A DNA stretch of 64,000 bases from Zoogloea dura (GCF_012927165.1 NZ_JABBGA010000024.1:1-64000); one strand, 5' to 3'; positions 39,753 to 49,386 are shown, numbered from the stretch's first letter. The notes: generated from the sequence alone by a model not told the origin. Program-made: numbers and translations.

Positions 39753-40805
39753 TCACGCCCGGGGCGTGGCGCTGGCCGCCAGGGCGGTACGCAGGGTGTT
39801 GCCGTTGATGATGCGGGCCAGCTTGTCGGCGTACATCGGGTCGGTGGCATAGCCTGCCGATTGCAGCCCTCGGGCAAAAGCCACCGCGTCGCCCTGCCCC
39901 GCCACGGCAGCATAGCGGGGATTGTTGCGGATCATCCGGGCATAGTCCTGGAATGATTCGGCATACGAGCCGTAGGCCCGGAAACGCGCATTCTCGCGGG
40001 TCGCCGCGCCGTCGCGGAATTCGGTGGTGGTGGTGGCCAGGGTTCCACCGGTCCAGTTGCGGCCGGCCTTGATGTTGAACAGGTTATGGCTGGGCGAGCC
40101 GTCGGCGTTCTTCAGCTCGTGCTTGCCCCAGCCGGTCTCAAGGGCAGCCTGGGCCACCAGAAAACGGGCGGGAATGCCCGTGACCCGGCTCGCCTCGACA
40201 GCCTGCGGCCAGATCTTTTCGACAAAGGCCCGCGGCCCGGCACCGGCAGGCAGGCCCGGAAAGGCGGCAAGGCCGGCAGAGGCCGCCGAAACGGCAGTTT
40301 TTGCCGGCGAACTTGCCGCTCCACCTGCCGTCCCGACTGCAACCCCACCTGCGGCGCCATTCACCCCCGCATAGCCTGACAGAGCGCTGCCGCCCGGCGA
40401 AGCAGCGGCATCAAAGCCGCGCTTGATGGCCGGATCGAGGGGAACCGCTTTGTCCGGACGACTCAGGGGCACCGGCCCGTCAGGCAGCACCACGGTTTCG
40501 CGGGCTGCCGAGAGCTGGCGCTCGATAACCTTGGCCAGGCCGATGCCGCCACTCCGGGTAGACAACTGCAGGGACAGCTGCTGGTCGAGCATGGACTGGT
40601 ACATGCGCGACTCTTCACTGTCGAACATGCCCCCCTTGGGGCTCGCGTCGCGCATGGACTTGAGGACCTGCTGCATGAACAAGGCCTCGAACTGCTTGGC
40701 CGCCTCCCGGGCTGCTTCGGGGGAATTCTCCTTCGACAGACGGCGCAGCCCCGACAGGCTGTTCGGATCGAGAGCATTGATCTGGCTGAGATCGCTGGCG
40801 GCCAT
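39753..40805 (-). CDS. flgJ: Flagellar rod cap and peptidoglycan hydrolase FlgJ
   Basis: 350 residues. The N-terminal rod-binding domain (about 10-110, with EAAKQFEALFMQQVLKSMRDASP) and the C-terminal glucosaminidase domain (about 195-345, with ARFLVAQAALETGWGKHE and NLFNIKAG) are joined by a long Ala/Gly-rich linker. It caps the growing rod and opens the peptidoglycan. The likely catalytic Glu is in LETGWG. The start overlaps the flgI stop by one base (TGATG). Confidence 0.95.
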   Translation of the reverse strand: MAASDLSQINALDPNSLSGLRRLSKENSPEAAREAAKQFEALFMQQVLKSMRDASPKGGMFDSEESRMYQSMLDQQLSLQLSTRSGGIGLAKVIERQLSAARETVVLPDGPVPLSRPDKAVPLDPAIKRGFDAAASPGGSALSGYAGVNGAAGGVAVGTAGGAASSPAKTAVSAASAGLAAFPGLPAGAGPRAFVEKIWPQAVEASRVTGIPARFLVAQAALETGWGKHELKNADGSPSHNLFNIKAGRNWTGGTLATTTTEFRDGAATRENARFRAYGSYAESFQDYARMIRNNPRYAAVAGQGDAVAFARGLQSAGYATDPMYADKLARIINGNTLRTALAASATPRA

Positions 40806-41914
40806 CAGATCACCTCGAGCTCGGCCCTGAGCGCACCGCTGGCCTTCATGGCCTGCAGGATGGAGATCAGCTCGAGCGGGTTGGCACCGACCGCGTTGAG
40901 CGCCTTGACCACGTCAGCCAGGTTGGTCCCGCCCTTGATGTTGAACAGGGTGCCACCTTCCTGCTTGATGTCCACCGCGCCCTTGTTGGTGACCACCGTT
41001 TGCCCGCCGGAGAGTGGGCCGGGCTGGCTGACCTGGGGATCGTTGCTGACCGTCACGGTCAGGCTGCCGTGAGCCACGGCGCAGTTCTGCAGGGCCACCT
41101 TCTGGTTCATCACCACCGAGCCCGTGCGGGAGTTGACGATGACCTTGGCCGCCTGCACCGCGGGGATCACATCCAGGTTCTCGAGCCGGCCGAGAAAGGC
41201 CACCCGTTGGTTAAGGTCATCGGGCGCGCGCACCTGGACCTGCCGGCCGTCGAGGGCCTGGGCACTGCCCGGGGCGATCCGGTTGATGGCGTCCACCACG
41301 CTTTGGGCGGTGCCGAAATCGGCCGTATTGAGCTCGACGAAGACCGAGTCCCCCTGCCCTACCTGGCTGGCAACAGCCCGCTCGACCGTGGCGCCGCCCG
41401 GGATGCGTCCGGCAGACAAGTGATTGACCGTGACCTTGGTGCCACCCGCCGCGCCACCGGCGCCACTGACCGCCAGGTTGCCCTGGGCCATGGCATAGAC
41501 CTGCCCGTCGGCCCCCTTCAGCGGGGTCATGACCAGGGTGCCGCCCTTCAGGGAGCGGGCATTGCCCATGGACGAGACGGTCACGTCGATCTGCTGACCG
41601 GGCCGGGCAAAGGGCGGCAGGCTGGCAGTGACCATCACCGCCGCCACGTTGCGCAACTGCAGGGACTGGCCGGGCGGCAGGGTCACACCCAGGTTGCCGA
41701 GCATGTTGATGATGCTCTGCACAGTGAAGGGGGTCTGGGTGGTCTGGTCGCCCGAGCCATCGAGGCCGACCACCAGGCCGTAGCCGACCAGCTGGTTCTG
41801 GCGCACCCCGCCGATGGAGGCAAGGTCCTTCAGGCGCTCGGCACTGGCCGGGGTGCCAAAGCCCAGGCATGCACCGGCCGCCAGGGCGAGGAGGATCCGC
41901 GGCAAGGACTTCAT
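40805..41914 (-). CDS. flgI: Flagellar P-ring protein FlgI
   Basis: 369 residues with a cleavable signal peptide ([22 protein letters not shown]). The conserved [29 protein letters not shown] and the C-terminal [35 protein letters not shown] are diagnostic. It polymerises around the rod in the peptidoglycan layer with the help of FlgA. It is part of the flgGHIJ run. Confidence 0.97.
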   Translation of the reverse strand: MKSLPRILLALAAGACLGFGTPASAERLKDLASIGGVRQNQLVGYGLVVGLDGSGDQTTQTPFTVQSIINMLGNLGVTLPPGQSLQLRNVAAVMVTASLPPFARPGQQIDVTVSSMGNARSLKGGTLVMTPLKGADGQVYAMAQGNLAVSGAGGAAGGTKVTVNHLSAGRIPGGATVERAVASQVGQGDSVFVELNTADFGTAQSVVDAINRIAPGSAQALDGRQVQVRAPDDLNQRVAFLGRLENLDVIPAVQAAKVIVNSRTGSVVMNQKVALQNCAVAHGSLTVTVSNDPQVSQPGPLSGGQTVVTNKGAVDIKQEGGTLFNIKGGTNLADVVKALNAVGANPLELISILQAMKASGALRAELEVI

Positions 41915-41925
41915 GATGACGACCC

Positions 41926-42603
41926 TCAGAAAGGCAGCACGTTCACGAAGAAGCGCTGCATCCAGCCCATGGTCTCCGTCTCGTCGATGTAACCGTTGGC
42001 CCGGTACTCGATGCGCGCATCGGCGACCTGGGTGGACTGGACGCTGTTGCCGCCGGTCACATAGACCGGATTGACCACCCCCGAGAACCGGATGAACTCG
42101 TTGCCCTGGTTGATCGCAATCTGCTTCTCGCCCGACACCAGCAGGTTGCCGTTGGACAGCACCTCGATGACGGTGGTGGTGATGGTGCCGGTGAAGGCGT
42201 TGTTGGCCGCCGCGTCCCCCTTGCCGCCGAACTTGCTGGCATCGGAAGCCGTGACACCCAGACCGCCCAGGGCGCCCGCCAGGGGCACCTTGGCCAGGGC
42301 CGAGATGGAGGCGGCCATGCTGGCATTGCGCTCGGCGTTGGCCGACGACTTCTTGCTGGCGGCGGTCTGCTCGACCAGGTTCACCGTGATCACATCGCCG
42401 ACGAAGCGGGCACGCCGGTCCTCGAAGAGCGGCCGGGAGAAGTTCGACTGGTAGATGGAGCCCGGCTGGGCCGCCTGCGCGGTGCGCGGCTCCGGCCGCA
42501 CGCTCATGGGCTGATGGACCGCCGTCGGCGGCGTGCCTTGCAGGGCCGCGCAGCCCCCCAGCAGGGCCAGCAGCGGCAGGAGGACGATTCGAAGCGCTTT
42601 CAT
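41926..42603 (-). CDS. flgH: Flagellar L-ring lipoprotein FlgH
   Basis: 225 residues. The signal peptide has lipobox LLGGC. Conserved segments include [39 protein letters not shown] and [27 protein letters not shown]. It forms the outer-membrane ring. GGAGATC lies upstream of the ATG. Confidence 0.97.
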   Translation of the reverse strand: MKALRIVLLPLLALLGGCAALQGTPPTAVHQPMSVRPEPRTAQAAQPGSIYQSNFSRPLFEDRRARFVGDVITVNLVEQTAASKKSSANAERNASMAASISALAKVPLAGALGGLGVTASDASKFGGKGDAAANNAFTGTITTTVIEVLSNGNLLVSGEKQIAINQGNEFIRFSGVVNPVYVTGGNSVQSTQVADARIEYRANGYIDETETMGWMQRFFVNVLPF

Positions 42604-42625
42604 GATGATCTCCGCCCGACGGGGC

Positions 42626-43408
42626 TTACAGCGAGGTGAGCTTGCCGAGCATGGTGTCGGAGGTGGAAATGGCGCGGGAGTTGAGCTCGTAGGCGCGCTG
42701 GGTCTGGATCATCAGCACCAGCTCTTCGGCCACGTTCACGTTGGACGTTTCCACGTAGGTCTGGTTGAGGGTGCCGACGCCATTGGTGCCCGGCGTATTG
42801 GGGTTGGCGGTGCCGCTGGCGGCAGTTTCCAGGTAGAGGTTTTCACCGACGCTCTGCAGGCCGCCCGGATTAACGAAGCCGGCGATCTGGATGTTGCCGA
42901 TCTGCGATGGAGCTGTCTGGTTGGGCAGGGTCACCGACACCACGCCGTCCTTGCCGATGGTCAGGGACAAGGCATTGGCGGGAATGGTGATGGCCGGCTG
43001 CAGCGGGTAGCCGCTGGAGGTGACGACCTGGCCGTTGGCGTCTTTCTGGAAAGCGCCATCGCGGGTGTAGGCGGTGGTGCCATCGGGCAGCAGGATCTGG
43101 AAGAAGCCCTCGCCCTGGACCGCCACGTCGAGGGCATTGCCGGTCTGGGTCAGGTTGCCCTGGGTGTGGATACGCTCGGTGGCGATGGGGCGCACACCGG
43201 TACCGATCTGCAGGCCGGAGGGGATGGTGGTCTGCTGGGTGGACTGGGCGCCGGCCTGGCGCAGGTTCTGGTAGAGCAGATCCTCGAACACCGCCCGGGC
43301 GCGCTTGAAGCCGTTGGTCGAGACGTTGGCGAGGTTGTTCGAGATGACGTCGAGCTGGGTCTGCTGAGCGTCAAGGCCGGTGCGGGCAATCCAGAGGGAG
43401 CGGATCAT
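42626..43408 (-). CDS. flgG: Flagellar distal rod protein FlgG
   Basis: 260 residues, canonical length. The N-terminus [43 protein letters not shown] and C-terminus [36 protein letters not shown] are diagnostic. GGAG lies upstream of the ATG. It is the first gene of a unit that appears to start from its own sigma-54 promoter in the 173-base gap after flgF. Confidence 0.97.
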   Translation of the reverse strand: MIRSLWIARTGLDAQQTQLDVISNNLANVSTNGFKRARAVFEDLLYQNLRQAGAQSTQQTTIPSGLQIGTGVRPIATERIHTQGNLTQTGNALDVAVQGEGFFQILLPDGTTAYTRDGAFQKDANGQVVTSSGYPLQPAITIPANALSLTIGKDGVVSVTLPNQTAPSQIGNIQIAGFVNPGGLQSVGENLYLETAASGTANPNTPGTNGVGTLNQTYVETSNVNVAEELVLMIQTQRAYELNSRAISTSDTMLGKLTSL

Positions 43409-43477
43409 GGGGAGCTCCAGAGATATCGGTTCGGGCCGCCGGTTCGGGCGGTTCGGCTAGGTTTTCATGCTAGCCGT

Positions 43478-43493
43478 TGCAAGAGCCGTTCCA
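43478..43493 (-). promoter_or_regulatory. Sigma-54 promoter upstream of flgG
   Basis: On the minus strand TGGAACGGCTCTTGCA differs from TGGCACG-N4-TTGCA at one key base, with exact GG-GC spacing of 12. It sits about 70 bases before the flgG ATG in a gap of 173 bases, whereas neighbouring flagellar genes are spaced by 23 bases or fewer. This suggests flgGHIJ is a separate unit from flgBCDEF. Confidence 0.7.
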
Positions 43494-43581
43494 GGGATGG
43501 ATGAAGCGGGGAAAGACCCATCAATTCGGGCCCCGTCGATCAGCGCCCGCCGGCCCCGGCGGGGTCTGGCGAGGGCGTGGC

Positions 43582-44322
43582 TCAGCCCTTGGCCACCAGT
43601 TGGGATGCAGCACGGTCCATTTCCTGCGCAACCGACAGGAGGCGAGTCTGGGTTTCGTAATGGCGGGCCAGGGAGATCATGCTGACCATCTGCTCGACCA
43701 CATTGACGTTGCTGCCTTCCAGATAGCCGGCGGCAACGCGGACGGCAGGATCTGCCGGCGCGGGATTGCCGTCGGCAAGGCGGAACAGCCCGTCGCCGCC
43801 ACGGCGCAGGTCCTGCTCAGGCGGGTTGACCAGCTTGAGCTGGTCGACGCTGGTGGTGTTGTTCTTGGCACCGGTACGCGGCACCGTGGAGATCGTGCCA
43901 TCGGCGCCGACCGCGACTTCCACATCCGGCGGCAGGGTGATCGGGCCGCCCGAACCAAGCACCGGCAAGCCACCGCGGGTCTGCAACACGCCGTTGGCGC
44001 TGACTTCGAAGCTGCCGTTGCGGGTGTAGGCCTCGGTGCCATCGGGCAGTTGCACGGCAAACCAGCCCTTGCCCTGCACGCTCATGTCCAGGGCCCGGTT
44101 GGTGTGCTGCAGCGGGCCGGGCGTAAAGTCGTCGGCCACGCTGGCATCGGCCACGAAGGCCCGGGTCTTCAGCTCGGTATTCTGCAGCGGGACGGCGCGA
44201 AGCCGGTGCAGTTCGGCCTTGAAGCCGGTGCTGGTGGCGTTGGCGAGGTTGTGCGCCACGGCCGCCTCCTGCCCCATCGTGGCAGAGGCGCCGGTCATTG
44301 CGGTGTAGATAAGGCGGTCCAT
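43582..44322 (-). CDS. flgF: Flagellar proximal rod protein FlgF
   Basis: 246 residues. The N-terminus MDRLIYTAMTGASATMGQEAAVAHNLANATSTGFKAE and the C-terminus GSNVNVVEQMVSMISLARHYETQTRLLSVAQEMDRAASQL identify FlgF. GAGGAAAG lies upstream of the ATG. It is the last gene of the flgBCDEF unit. Confidence 0.96.
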   Translation of the reverse strand: MDRLIYTAMTGASATMGQEAAVAHNLANATSTGFKAELHRLRAVPLQNTELKTRAFVADASVADDFTPGPLQHTNRALDMSVQGKGWFAVQLPDGTEAYTRNGSFEVSANGVLQTRGGLPVLGSGGPITLPPDVEVAVGADGTISTVPRTGAKNNTTSVDQLKLVNPPEQDLRRGGDGLFRLADGNPAPADPAVRVAAGYLEGSNVNVVEQMVSMISLARHYETQTRLLSVAQEMDRAASQLVAKG

Positions 44323-44341
44323 GGCGGGCTTTCCTCAGGCG

Positions 44342-45907
44342 TCAGCGCAGGTTGACCAGGGTCTGCAGGATCTGGTCCTGGGTCTTGATGGATTGGGCGT
44401 TGGCCTGGTAGGAGCGCTGCTGGGTGATCATGTTCACCAGCTCGGCGGTGAGGTCCACGTTGGAATCTTCCACCGCTGCCGACTGGACCACCCCGAGGCT
44501 ACCAGTGCCCGGCGCATTGGGCTGCTCCGGCCCGGAGGCGTTGGTGACGGCCCACTGGTTGCCGCCGAGGGACTGCAGGCCATTGGGGTTCTGGAAGGTG
44601 GCCAGCCAGACCTGCCCCATCACGCGGGACTGGCCGTTGCTGAAATTGCCCTGGATGGTGCCGTCGGCATCCACCGTGAGTCCGGACAGCTTGCCGGTGG
44701 TGTAGCCGTCCTGCGTGAGCTGGTTGACCCCGTAGCTGTTGCCGAACTGGGTGGTGCCGGCCAGCTCGACGGTGAAGTTGAGGGGCTGCACGGCCCCGGT
44801 GGACACCGTGTAGGACGACGAGAAGGAGGTCGGGGTCTGCAGCACACCATTGGAGTCGAAGCTGATCGTGGTCGGCGTATGGGTGCCGGTCAGCGGGTCG
44901 ATCTCCGGCGGGAAGCCACCGTCCAGGCTGGTATAGACGTCCCACACGTTGGACTGGGCGGTCTTCACGAAATACAGGGACTGGGTGTGGGCGTTACCCA
45001 GGGAGTCGTACACCGTCTGCGAGGTGGTGCTGGTGTAGCTGGTCGGATCGCTGGTGCTGAAGGCGTTGTTGGTGGCTGTGCCGGTGGTGCTGGGCACGTT
45101 CAGCGCGGCAGCGGCGGAGCCGGTCACGGTGATGTCGGAGAGGCGACCGCTGCGGGCAGAGGCGAAGTTGATCACGCCGGTGCTGTCGCTGGCGACATTG
45201 ACCCGCCCCTTGAGGGTGGTCTGGTCGACCGCCGTCTGGATCGCGGTGACCAGGGAGCCCACATCGGCGTAGGTGCCAGCCGGCACGGTAACGGTCACCG
45301 GCGTGGTGGAGCCATCCACCGCGATGGTCAGCACGTTGGCCGGCGCTGCGGCCACGGTCAGTGACGGCGCGGCGGAGCCGAACACCGCGGCCTTGCTCAT
45401 CGACACCGGGGTGGCCGAGCGGGAGTCAAGGTTGACGTTGTAGCCGGCACTGGTGGTGGCGGCGGGCTTTGCATCGCTGAAGTTGAGCTTGATGTCGCCC
45501 GTGGTGCCGGTCAGCACGCCGTTCGAATCCGCCAGCTTGCCGGTCAAGCGCAGGCCCTGGGCATTGACCACGTAACCGTTCTTGTCGGTCTGGAACTGGC
45601 CGTTGCGGCTGTAGGAGATCGAGCCGTTGTTGCTCATCCGGAAGAAGCCCTGGCCGTTGATCGCCAGGTCCAGCGCGTTGGCGGTGGTGGAGATGTTGCC
45701 CTGGGTGAACTGCTGGGACACCTTGTCGATGGATGCGCCGATACCGACCTGGGTACCGCCCCCGGCCAGGGATGCGGCAAAGACGTCGGAGAACTGTGCG
45801 GTCGACTGCTTGAAGCCGACCGTGTTCGAGTTGGAGACGTTGTTGCTGATCGCATCAAGCGCCTTGGAAGCGATGGAAAGACCGCTCAAACCTTGTTGGA
45901 ATGCCAT
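44342..45907 (-). CDS. flgE: Flagellar hook protein FlgE
   Basis: 521 residues, longer than the enteric protein (about 400) because of an enlarged central surface region rich in Thr, Ser and Ala. The N-terminal FQQGLSGLSIASKALDAISNNVSNSNTVGFKQS and the C-terminal SNVDLTAELVNMITQQRSYQANAQSIKTQDQILQTLVNLR are diagnostic hook ends. GGAGG lies upstream of the ATG. Confidence 0.97.
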   Translation of the reverse strand: MAFQQGLSGLSIASKALDAISNNVSNSNTVGFKQSTAQFSDVFAASLAGGGTQVGIGASIDKVSQQFTQGNISTTANALDLAINGQGFFRMSNNGSISYSRNGQFQTDKNGYVVNAQGLRLTGKLADSNGVLTGTTGDIKLNFSDAKPAATTSAGYNVNLDSRSATPVSMSKAAVFGSAAPSLTVAAAPANVLTIAVDGSTTPVTVTVPAGTYADVGSLVTAIQTAVDQTTLKGRVNVASDSTGVINFASARSGRLSDITVTGSAAAALNVPSTTGTATNNAFSTSDPTSYTSTTSQTVYDSLGNAHTQSLYFVKTAQSNVWDVYTSLDGGFPPEIDPLTGTHTPTTISFDSNGVLQTPTSFSSSYTVSTGAVQPLNFTVELAGTTQFGNSYGVNQLTQDGYTTGKLSGLTVDADGTIQGNFSNGQSRVMGQVWLATFQNPNGLQSLGGNQWAVTNASGPEQPNAPGTGSLGVVQSAAVEDSNVDLTAELVNMITQQRSYQANAQSIKTQDQILQTLVNLR

Positions 45908-45919
45908 TTTTTCCTCCGC

Positions 45920-46591
45920 TTACAGAATTTGCTTGATGTCGGTCAGGCTGACCAGATTGCCCGAGCCCACGTCCAGGGATACCTCGCCCTTGCTGGTGCG
46001 CAGCACGCTGTTGACCGTGGTGAGCTGAAGCGCGATGGGCTTCACGTCGTCCGATCCGCGGGTGGCGGCGATCGACATGGTGTACTTGCCATCGACCGCC
46101 TGGGTACCGTTGGTGGTCTTGCCATCCCAAGCAAAGTTGAAGACGCCGGCATCGAAGGACCCCAGCTCCATCTTGCGCACCTCGGTACCGGCCGAGTCCT
46201 TGATGGTGACTGTCACCTTGTCGGCCGCGCTGGTCAGCTCGAAACCGCCGTAGGCCTTGCTGCCAGAGAGTGTCAGCGCCTTGCCTTCGACCATCACGCC
46301 CTTGCCTACCAGCGCCGCAGCCTGCATGGCCTCGCTGGACTGGGAGTCCTGAAGGAGCGCCGTCAGGGTGGTATTGAGCTTGGAGATGCCATCCACCGTG
46401 CTGATCTGGGCCAGCTGGGAGGTCATCTGTGCATTGTCCATCGGGTTGAGCGGGTCCTGGTTCTTGAGTTGCTCGGTGAGCAGCTTCAGGAAACGGCTCT
46501 GGGCCTCGTCGGTCTTTGAGGTGGACGACGCGGACGATTTCTGCAGCGCCGCGATGACGTCGGCGGAGGTGGTGGAATTGACGGTGCTCAT
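45920..46591 (-). CDS. flgD: Flagellar hook cap FlgD
   Basis: 223 residues. The conserved N-terminal segment RFLKLLTEQLKNQDPLNPMDNAQMTSQLAQISTVDGI caps hook assembly. The C-terminal half is a FlgD Ig-like/Tudor region with FNFAWDGKTTNGTQ. It lies 12 bases ahead of flgE. Confidence 0.96.
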   Translation of the reverse strand: MSTVNSTTSADVIAALQKSSASSTSKTDEAQSRFLKLLTEQLKNQDPLNPMDNAQMTSQLAQISTVDGISKLNTTLTALLQDSQSSEAMQAAALVGKGVMVEGKALTLSGSKAYGGFELTSAADKVTVTIKDSAGTEVRKMELGSFDAGVFNFAWDGKTTNGTQAVDGKYTMSIAATRGSDDVKPIALQLTTVNSVLRTSKGEVSLDVGSGNLVSLTDIKQIL

Positions 46592-46607
46592 GATCGCTTT
46601 CCAGTGC

Positions 46608-47012
46608 TTACTGACCGATGGTCAGGGTTTTTTCCATCAGGGTCTTGGCCGTGCCCATCACTTCCGCGTTGGTCTGGTAGGCGCGGGAGGCGGAGATCAT
46701 GTTGGTCATTTCCTCGACCACATTGACGTTGGGCATCGTCACGTAACCTTCTCCGTTGGCGGCCGGGCTCTTGGGGTCGTACACCATGCGCATCGGCGCC
46801 GCGCTCTCCACCACCTGCTTGACCTGCACCCCCTGAGCTGCCGGCGAACCCATCGGGGTGGCGGCAAAGACGACCTGCTTGGCCTTGTAAGGCTGGCCGT
46901 TGCTGGAGGTGACGCTGTCGGCATTGGCCAGGTTGCTGGCGGTCGCGTTCAGCCGGGTGGATTGGGCATGCAGCGCACTGCCGGCCACGTGAAAGACGTT
47001 GAGCATGCTCAT
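46608..47012 (-). CDS. flgC: Flagellar proximal rod protein FlgC
   Basis: 134 residues. The N-terminus MLNVFHVAGSALHAQSTRLNATASNLANADS and the C-terminus MPNVNVVEEMTNMISASRAYQTNAEVMGTAKTLMEKTL identify FlgC. It lies nine bases after flgB. Confidence 0.97.
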   Translation of the reverse strand: MSMLNVFHVAGSALHAQSTRLNATASNLANADSVTSSNGQPYKAKQVVFAATPMGSPAAQGVQVKQVVESAAPMRMVYDPKSPAANGEGYVTMPNVNVVEEMTNMISASRAYQTNAEVMGTAKTLMEKTLTIGQ

Positions 47013-47021
47013 GATGTGTCC

Positions 47022-47426
47022 TTACTGCCCTTGGATGGCCCGCTGCATGGAGCTGAGCAGGCCGTTGATGAAGGTCACGCTGGCCTGGTACTGCACCGAA
47101 TTCTCGGCAAAGGCACTGCGCTCCACATCCATATTGACGGTATTGCCATCCACCGCGCCCTGCTCTTCCTTGCGGAACTTCAGGCTGCTCTCTACCGGGC
47201 TGGCGGCCACTCCGGGCAGATGCCTGCCGGAAGTGGCGGCCAGCGGCAGATTGGCCGGCTCGCCGCCCAGGGCGCCTTTCAGGGCTTGCTTGAAATCCAG
47301 GTCACGAGCCTTGAAGTTCGGCGTGTCGGCATTGGCGATGTTGGAGGCGATGACCTGCTGCCGATAGGCGCGGAGATTCAGCGCTGTCTGGTGAAAACGC
47401 ATCGTCTCGTCGAGTCGGCTGGTCAT
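47022..47426 (-). CDS. flgB: Flagellar proximal rod protein FlgB
   Basis: 134 residues starting MTSRLDETMRFHQTALNLRAYRQQVIASNIANADTPNFKARDLDF. The ATG at 47426 is preferred over the GTG three codons upstream because that GTG lies within the AGGGGTG ribosome-binding site. It is the first gene of the rod/hook unit, and a sigma-54 promoter lies about 80 bases upstream. Confidence 0.96.
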   Translation of the reverse strand: MTSRLDETMRFHQTALNLRAYRQQVIASNIANADTPNFKARDLDFKQALKGALGGEPANLPLAATSGRHLPGVAASPVESSLKFRKEEQGAVDGNTVNMDVERSAFAENSVQYQASVTFINGLLSSMQRAIQGQ

Positions 47427-47506
47427 TCTGGTCACCCCTAAAGTTCGTTTCCGCTAGCGCCGTAAAACTTGGAGAAGTCATTCGACGCGGGCCTTGCCCA
47501 CACCTT

Positions 47507-47522
47507 TGCACCTTCCATGCCA
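47507..47522 (-). promoter_or_regulatory. Sigma-54 promoter upstream of flgB
   Basis: On the minus strand TGGCATGGAAGGTGCA matches TGGCAYG-N4-NTGCA, with GG-GC spacing of 12. It lies 80 bases before the flgB ATG in the divergent flgB-flgA region. It is the probable start of flgBCDEF. Confidence 0.75.
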
Positions 47523-47697
47523 ACCATGCTAATGCCCGGCCACGCCCGGGAATGGCCTGAACAGGCGGCAATTAGCACGCCAATTTGGCCACGGCGGCAG
47601 CCACCCGCTGCCGCTCCGGCAGTTTTTGCCGCAGGGCACTGGATCGCAGCGGCAATTCCCCCCGGTCCACTGGCGTCCCGGCGTCAGGCATGATCGA

Positions 47698-48420
47698 ATG
47701 GCAGTTGCCACGCTTGCTCCAGCCCCCATGCCCCGTCTTCTCGCAATTGCCCTGCTCGGCACCCTTCTTCACCTCGCTCCGATCGCCGAGGCCCGCCAGG
47801 ACCCCGCGCCGGTGCGTGCCGAAGTGGCCCGCTTCCTCGACACCGAAACACGCAGCCTTCCGGGCGAGGTGCGCATCCAGGTCGGCGAATTCCGCGCCGA
47901 CAACCAGCTGGCGCCCTGCGTCCAGTTCGAATCCTTCCTGCCCGGCGGCGTGCGCCCCTGGGGCCGGATCTCGGTGGGCATCCGCTGCCTCGCCCCGTCG
48001 CCCTGGTCGGCTTACGTTCCGGCGGAGATCAAGGTCATGGGGCTCTACCTGGTCACCACAGCGCCGGTTACGGCGGGGCAGATCCTGGGGCCTGCCGACA
48101 TCCGGCGGGAGTCGGGCGAACTGACGGCCCAGGCCGTCGACGTGCTGACCGACCCCAGTCAGGCGGTCGGCCATGCCGCAAAGGTCTCCCTCGCCGGCGG
48201 GCGCCCGCTCGCCGCCAGCCACCTGCGCCTGCCACCCGCCGTGGTGCAGGGGCAGCCGGTCAAGGTGATCTCCCGCGGCCCGGGCTTCCAGGTCGCCAAC
48301 GACGGTACGGCCCTGAGCAGCGCCGCCGACGGCCAGGGCGCGCAAGTCCGCCTGGCGACCGGCCAGGTGGTCCGGGGAACGGCGCGCAGTGGAGGGATTG
48401 TGGAAATCACGCTGCCCTGA
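47698..48420 (+). CDS. flgA: Flagellar P-ring assembly chaperone FlgA
   Basis: About 240 residues. A signal peptide (MPRLLAIALLGTLLHLAPIAEA, after a ten-residue N-extension) leads to a periplasmic SAF-domain body. The C-terminal half (VTAGQILGPADIRRESGELTAQAVDVLTDPSQAVGHAAK and VQGQPVKVISRGPGFQVANDGTALS) is typical. It helps FlgI assemble. The start is uncertain between 47698 and 47728; neither has a strong ribosome-binding site. It is divergent from flgB and followed by flgM. Confidence 0.92.
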   Translation: MAVATLAPAPMPRLLAIALLGTLLHLAPIAEARQDPAPVRAEVARFLDTETRSLPGEVRIQVGEFRADNQLAPCVQFESFLPGGVRPWGRISVGIRCLAPSPWSAYVPAEIKVMGLYLVTTAPVTAGQILGPADIRRESGELTAQAVDVLTDPSQAVGHAAKVSLAGGRPLAASHLRLPPAVVQGQPVKVISRGPGFQVANDGTALSSAADGQGAQVRLATGQVVRGTARSGGIVEITLP

Positions 48421-48452
48421 ACGTCCGCCCGCCATCCCCGACTCAAATGGGT

Positions 48453-48479
48453 TAAAGTTTGGCTTCCGCGGGTCGTATA
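48453..48479 (+). promoter_or_regulatory. Sigma-28 (FliA) promoter of flgM
   Basis: TAAAGTTT (48453-48460), an 11-base spacer and GTCGTATA (48472-48479) match the FliA consensus TAAAGTTT-N11-GCCGATAA closely. It lies 33 bases before the flgM ATG and after flgA, so flgM and flgN would be boosted by FliA, whose activity FlgM limits. Confidence 0.8.
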
Positions 48480-48511
48480 CCTCTGCGACACAAGGAAGAA
48501 AGGGCTACGCC

Positions 48512-48835
48512 ATGAAGATCGATAACTCTGTGAAGTCGACCGGAGGCTTGCCGCCCAATGACGGGCGCACGCGCTCCGCCAAGGAATCTCCCAAATCCGA
48601 AGCGGCCGGTGGTGGCAGCGAAAAGGTCGAGATCTCGTCCCTCTCCGCTCGCCTGCAGCAAATGGAAGAAACCGTCGCCAACACCCCCGTGGTGGACAGC
48701 GCGAAGGTTGACGAAATCAAGCAGGCCATCACTGAAGGCCGCTTCAAGGTAGACACTGGCCGGGTCGCCGACGGCCTGATCGAAAGCGTCCGCCAGATGC
48801 TGTCAGCCCAGACCGGACAAACCGGGCAGGCCTAG
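48512..48835 (+). CDS. flgM: Anti-sigma-28 factor FlgM
   Basis: 107 residues, small and charged. The N-terminal half is disordered in character (Ser/Lys/Gly-rich) and is needed for export. The C-terminal half VDSAKVDEIKQAITEGRFKVDTGRVADGLIESVRQML is the conserved FliA-binding region. It holds FliA inactive until the hook is complete. AGGAAG lies upstream, and a FliA-type promoter precedes it. fliA itself lies 2.3 kb away on the opposite strand. Confidence 0.94.
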   Translation: MKIDNSVKSTGGLPPNDGRTRSAKESPKSEAAGGGSEKVEISSLSARLQQMEETVANTPVVDSAKVDEIKQAITEGRFKVDTGRVADGLIESVRQMLSAQTGQTGQA

Positions 48836-48909
48836 GATGAAACAGGCCCAGGCCCTGTCCGCCCACGCCTCTCCGGGGGCGTGCCGCCCTCTGCGCGGGC
48901 AACACTGAC

Positions 48910-49386
48910 ATGGCTGCCGATCCAGGCCTCTCCAACCGGCTCGCCCGTCTGATCCATGACGAGCGCACCGGCATGCGGACATTCCTGGAACTCCTGAAGC
49001 GCGAGGAAGCCCTGCTGATCGCGGGTCAGATCGACGCGCTCAGCACGATTGCAGAAGAAAAGACCCAGCTTTATCGCAGCCTCCAGCGCCTGTCCGACGA
49101 ACGCACCATGATGTTCGCCCGGGTTGGCGCAAAGGTCAGCAACGAGAACATCCGCATCGTCCTGGCCCAGGCGCCCGATGCGCTGACCGCATGGGAAGAG
49201 ATCGTGACCCTGGCCGAAGAGGCCAAAGAGCGCAACCGGGTCAACGGCCAGTTGATCGTGGAGCGCCTGCAGAACAACCAGCAGGCCCTCACCACCCTGC
49301 TCGCGGCGGCCGAACACCCCCAGATCTACGGACCCGACGGTCAATCCAGGCCCACCGCCTCCAGTCGCCACCTCGGCTCGGTCTGA
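48910..49386 (+). CDS. flgN: FlgN-family export chaperone
   Basis: 158 residues, almost wholly alpha-helical and coiled-coil (about 10-130), with RLARLIHDERTGMRTFLELLKREEALLIAGQIDAL typical of FlgN. It keeps FlgK and FlgL export-competent in the cytoplasm. It follows flgM by 74 bases and converges on motD. Confidence 0.88.
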   Translation: MAADPGLSNRLARLIHDERTGMRTFLELLKREEALLIAGQIDALSTIAEEKTQLYRSLQRLSDERTMMFARVGAKVSNENIRIVLAQAPDALTAWEEIVTLAEEAKERNRVNGQLIVERLQNNQQALTTLLAAAEHPQIYGPDGQSRPTASSRHLGSV

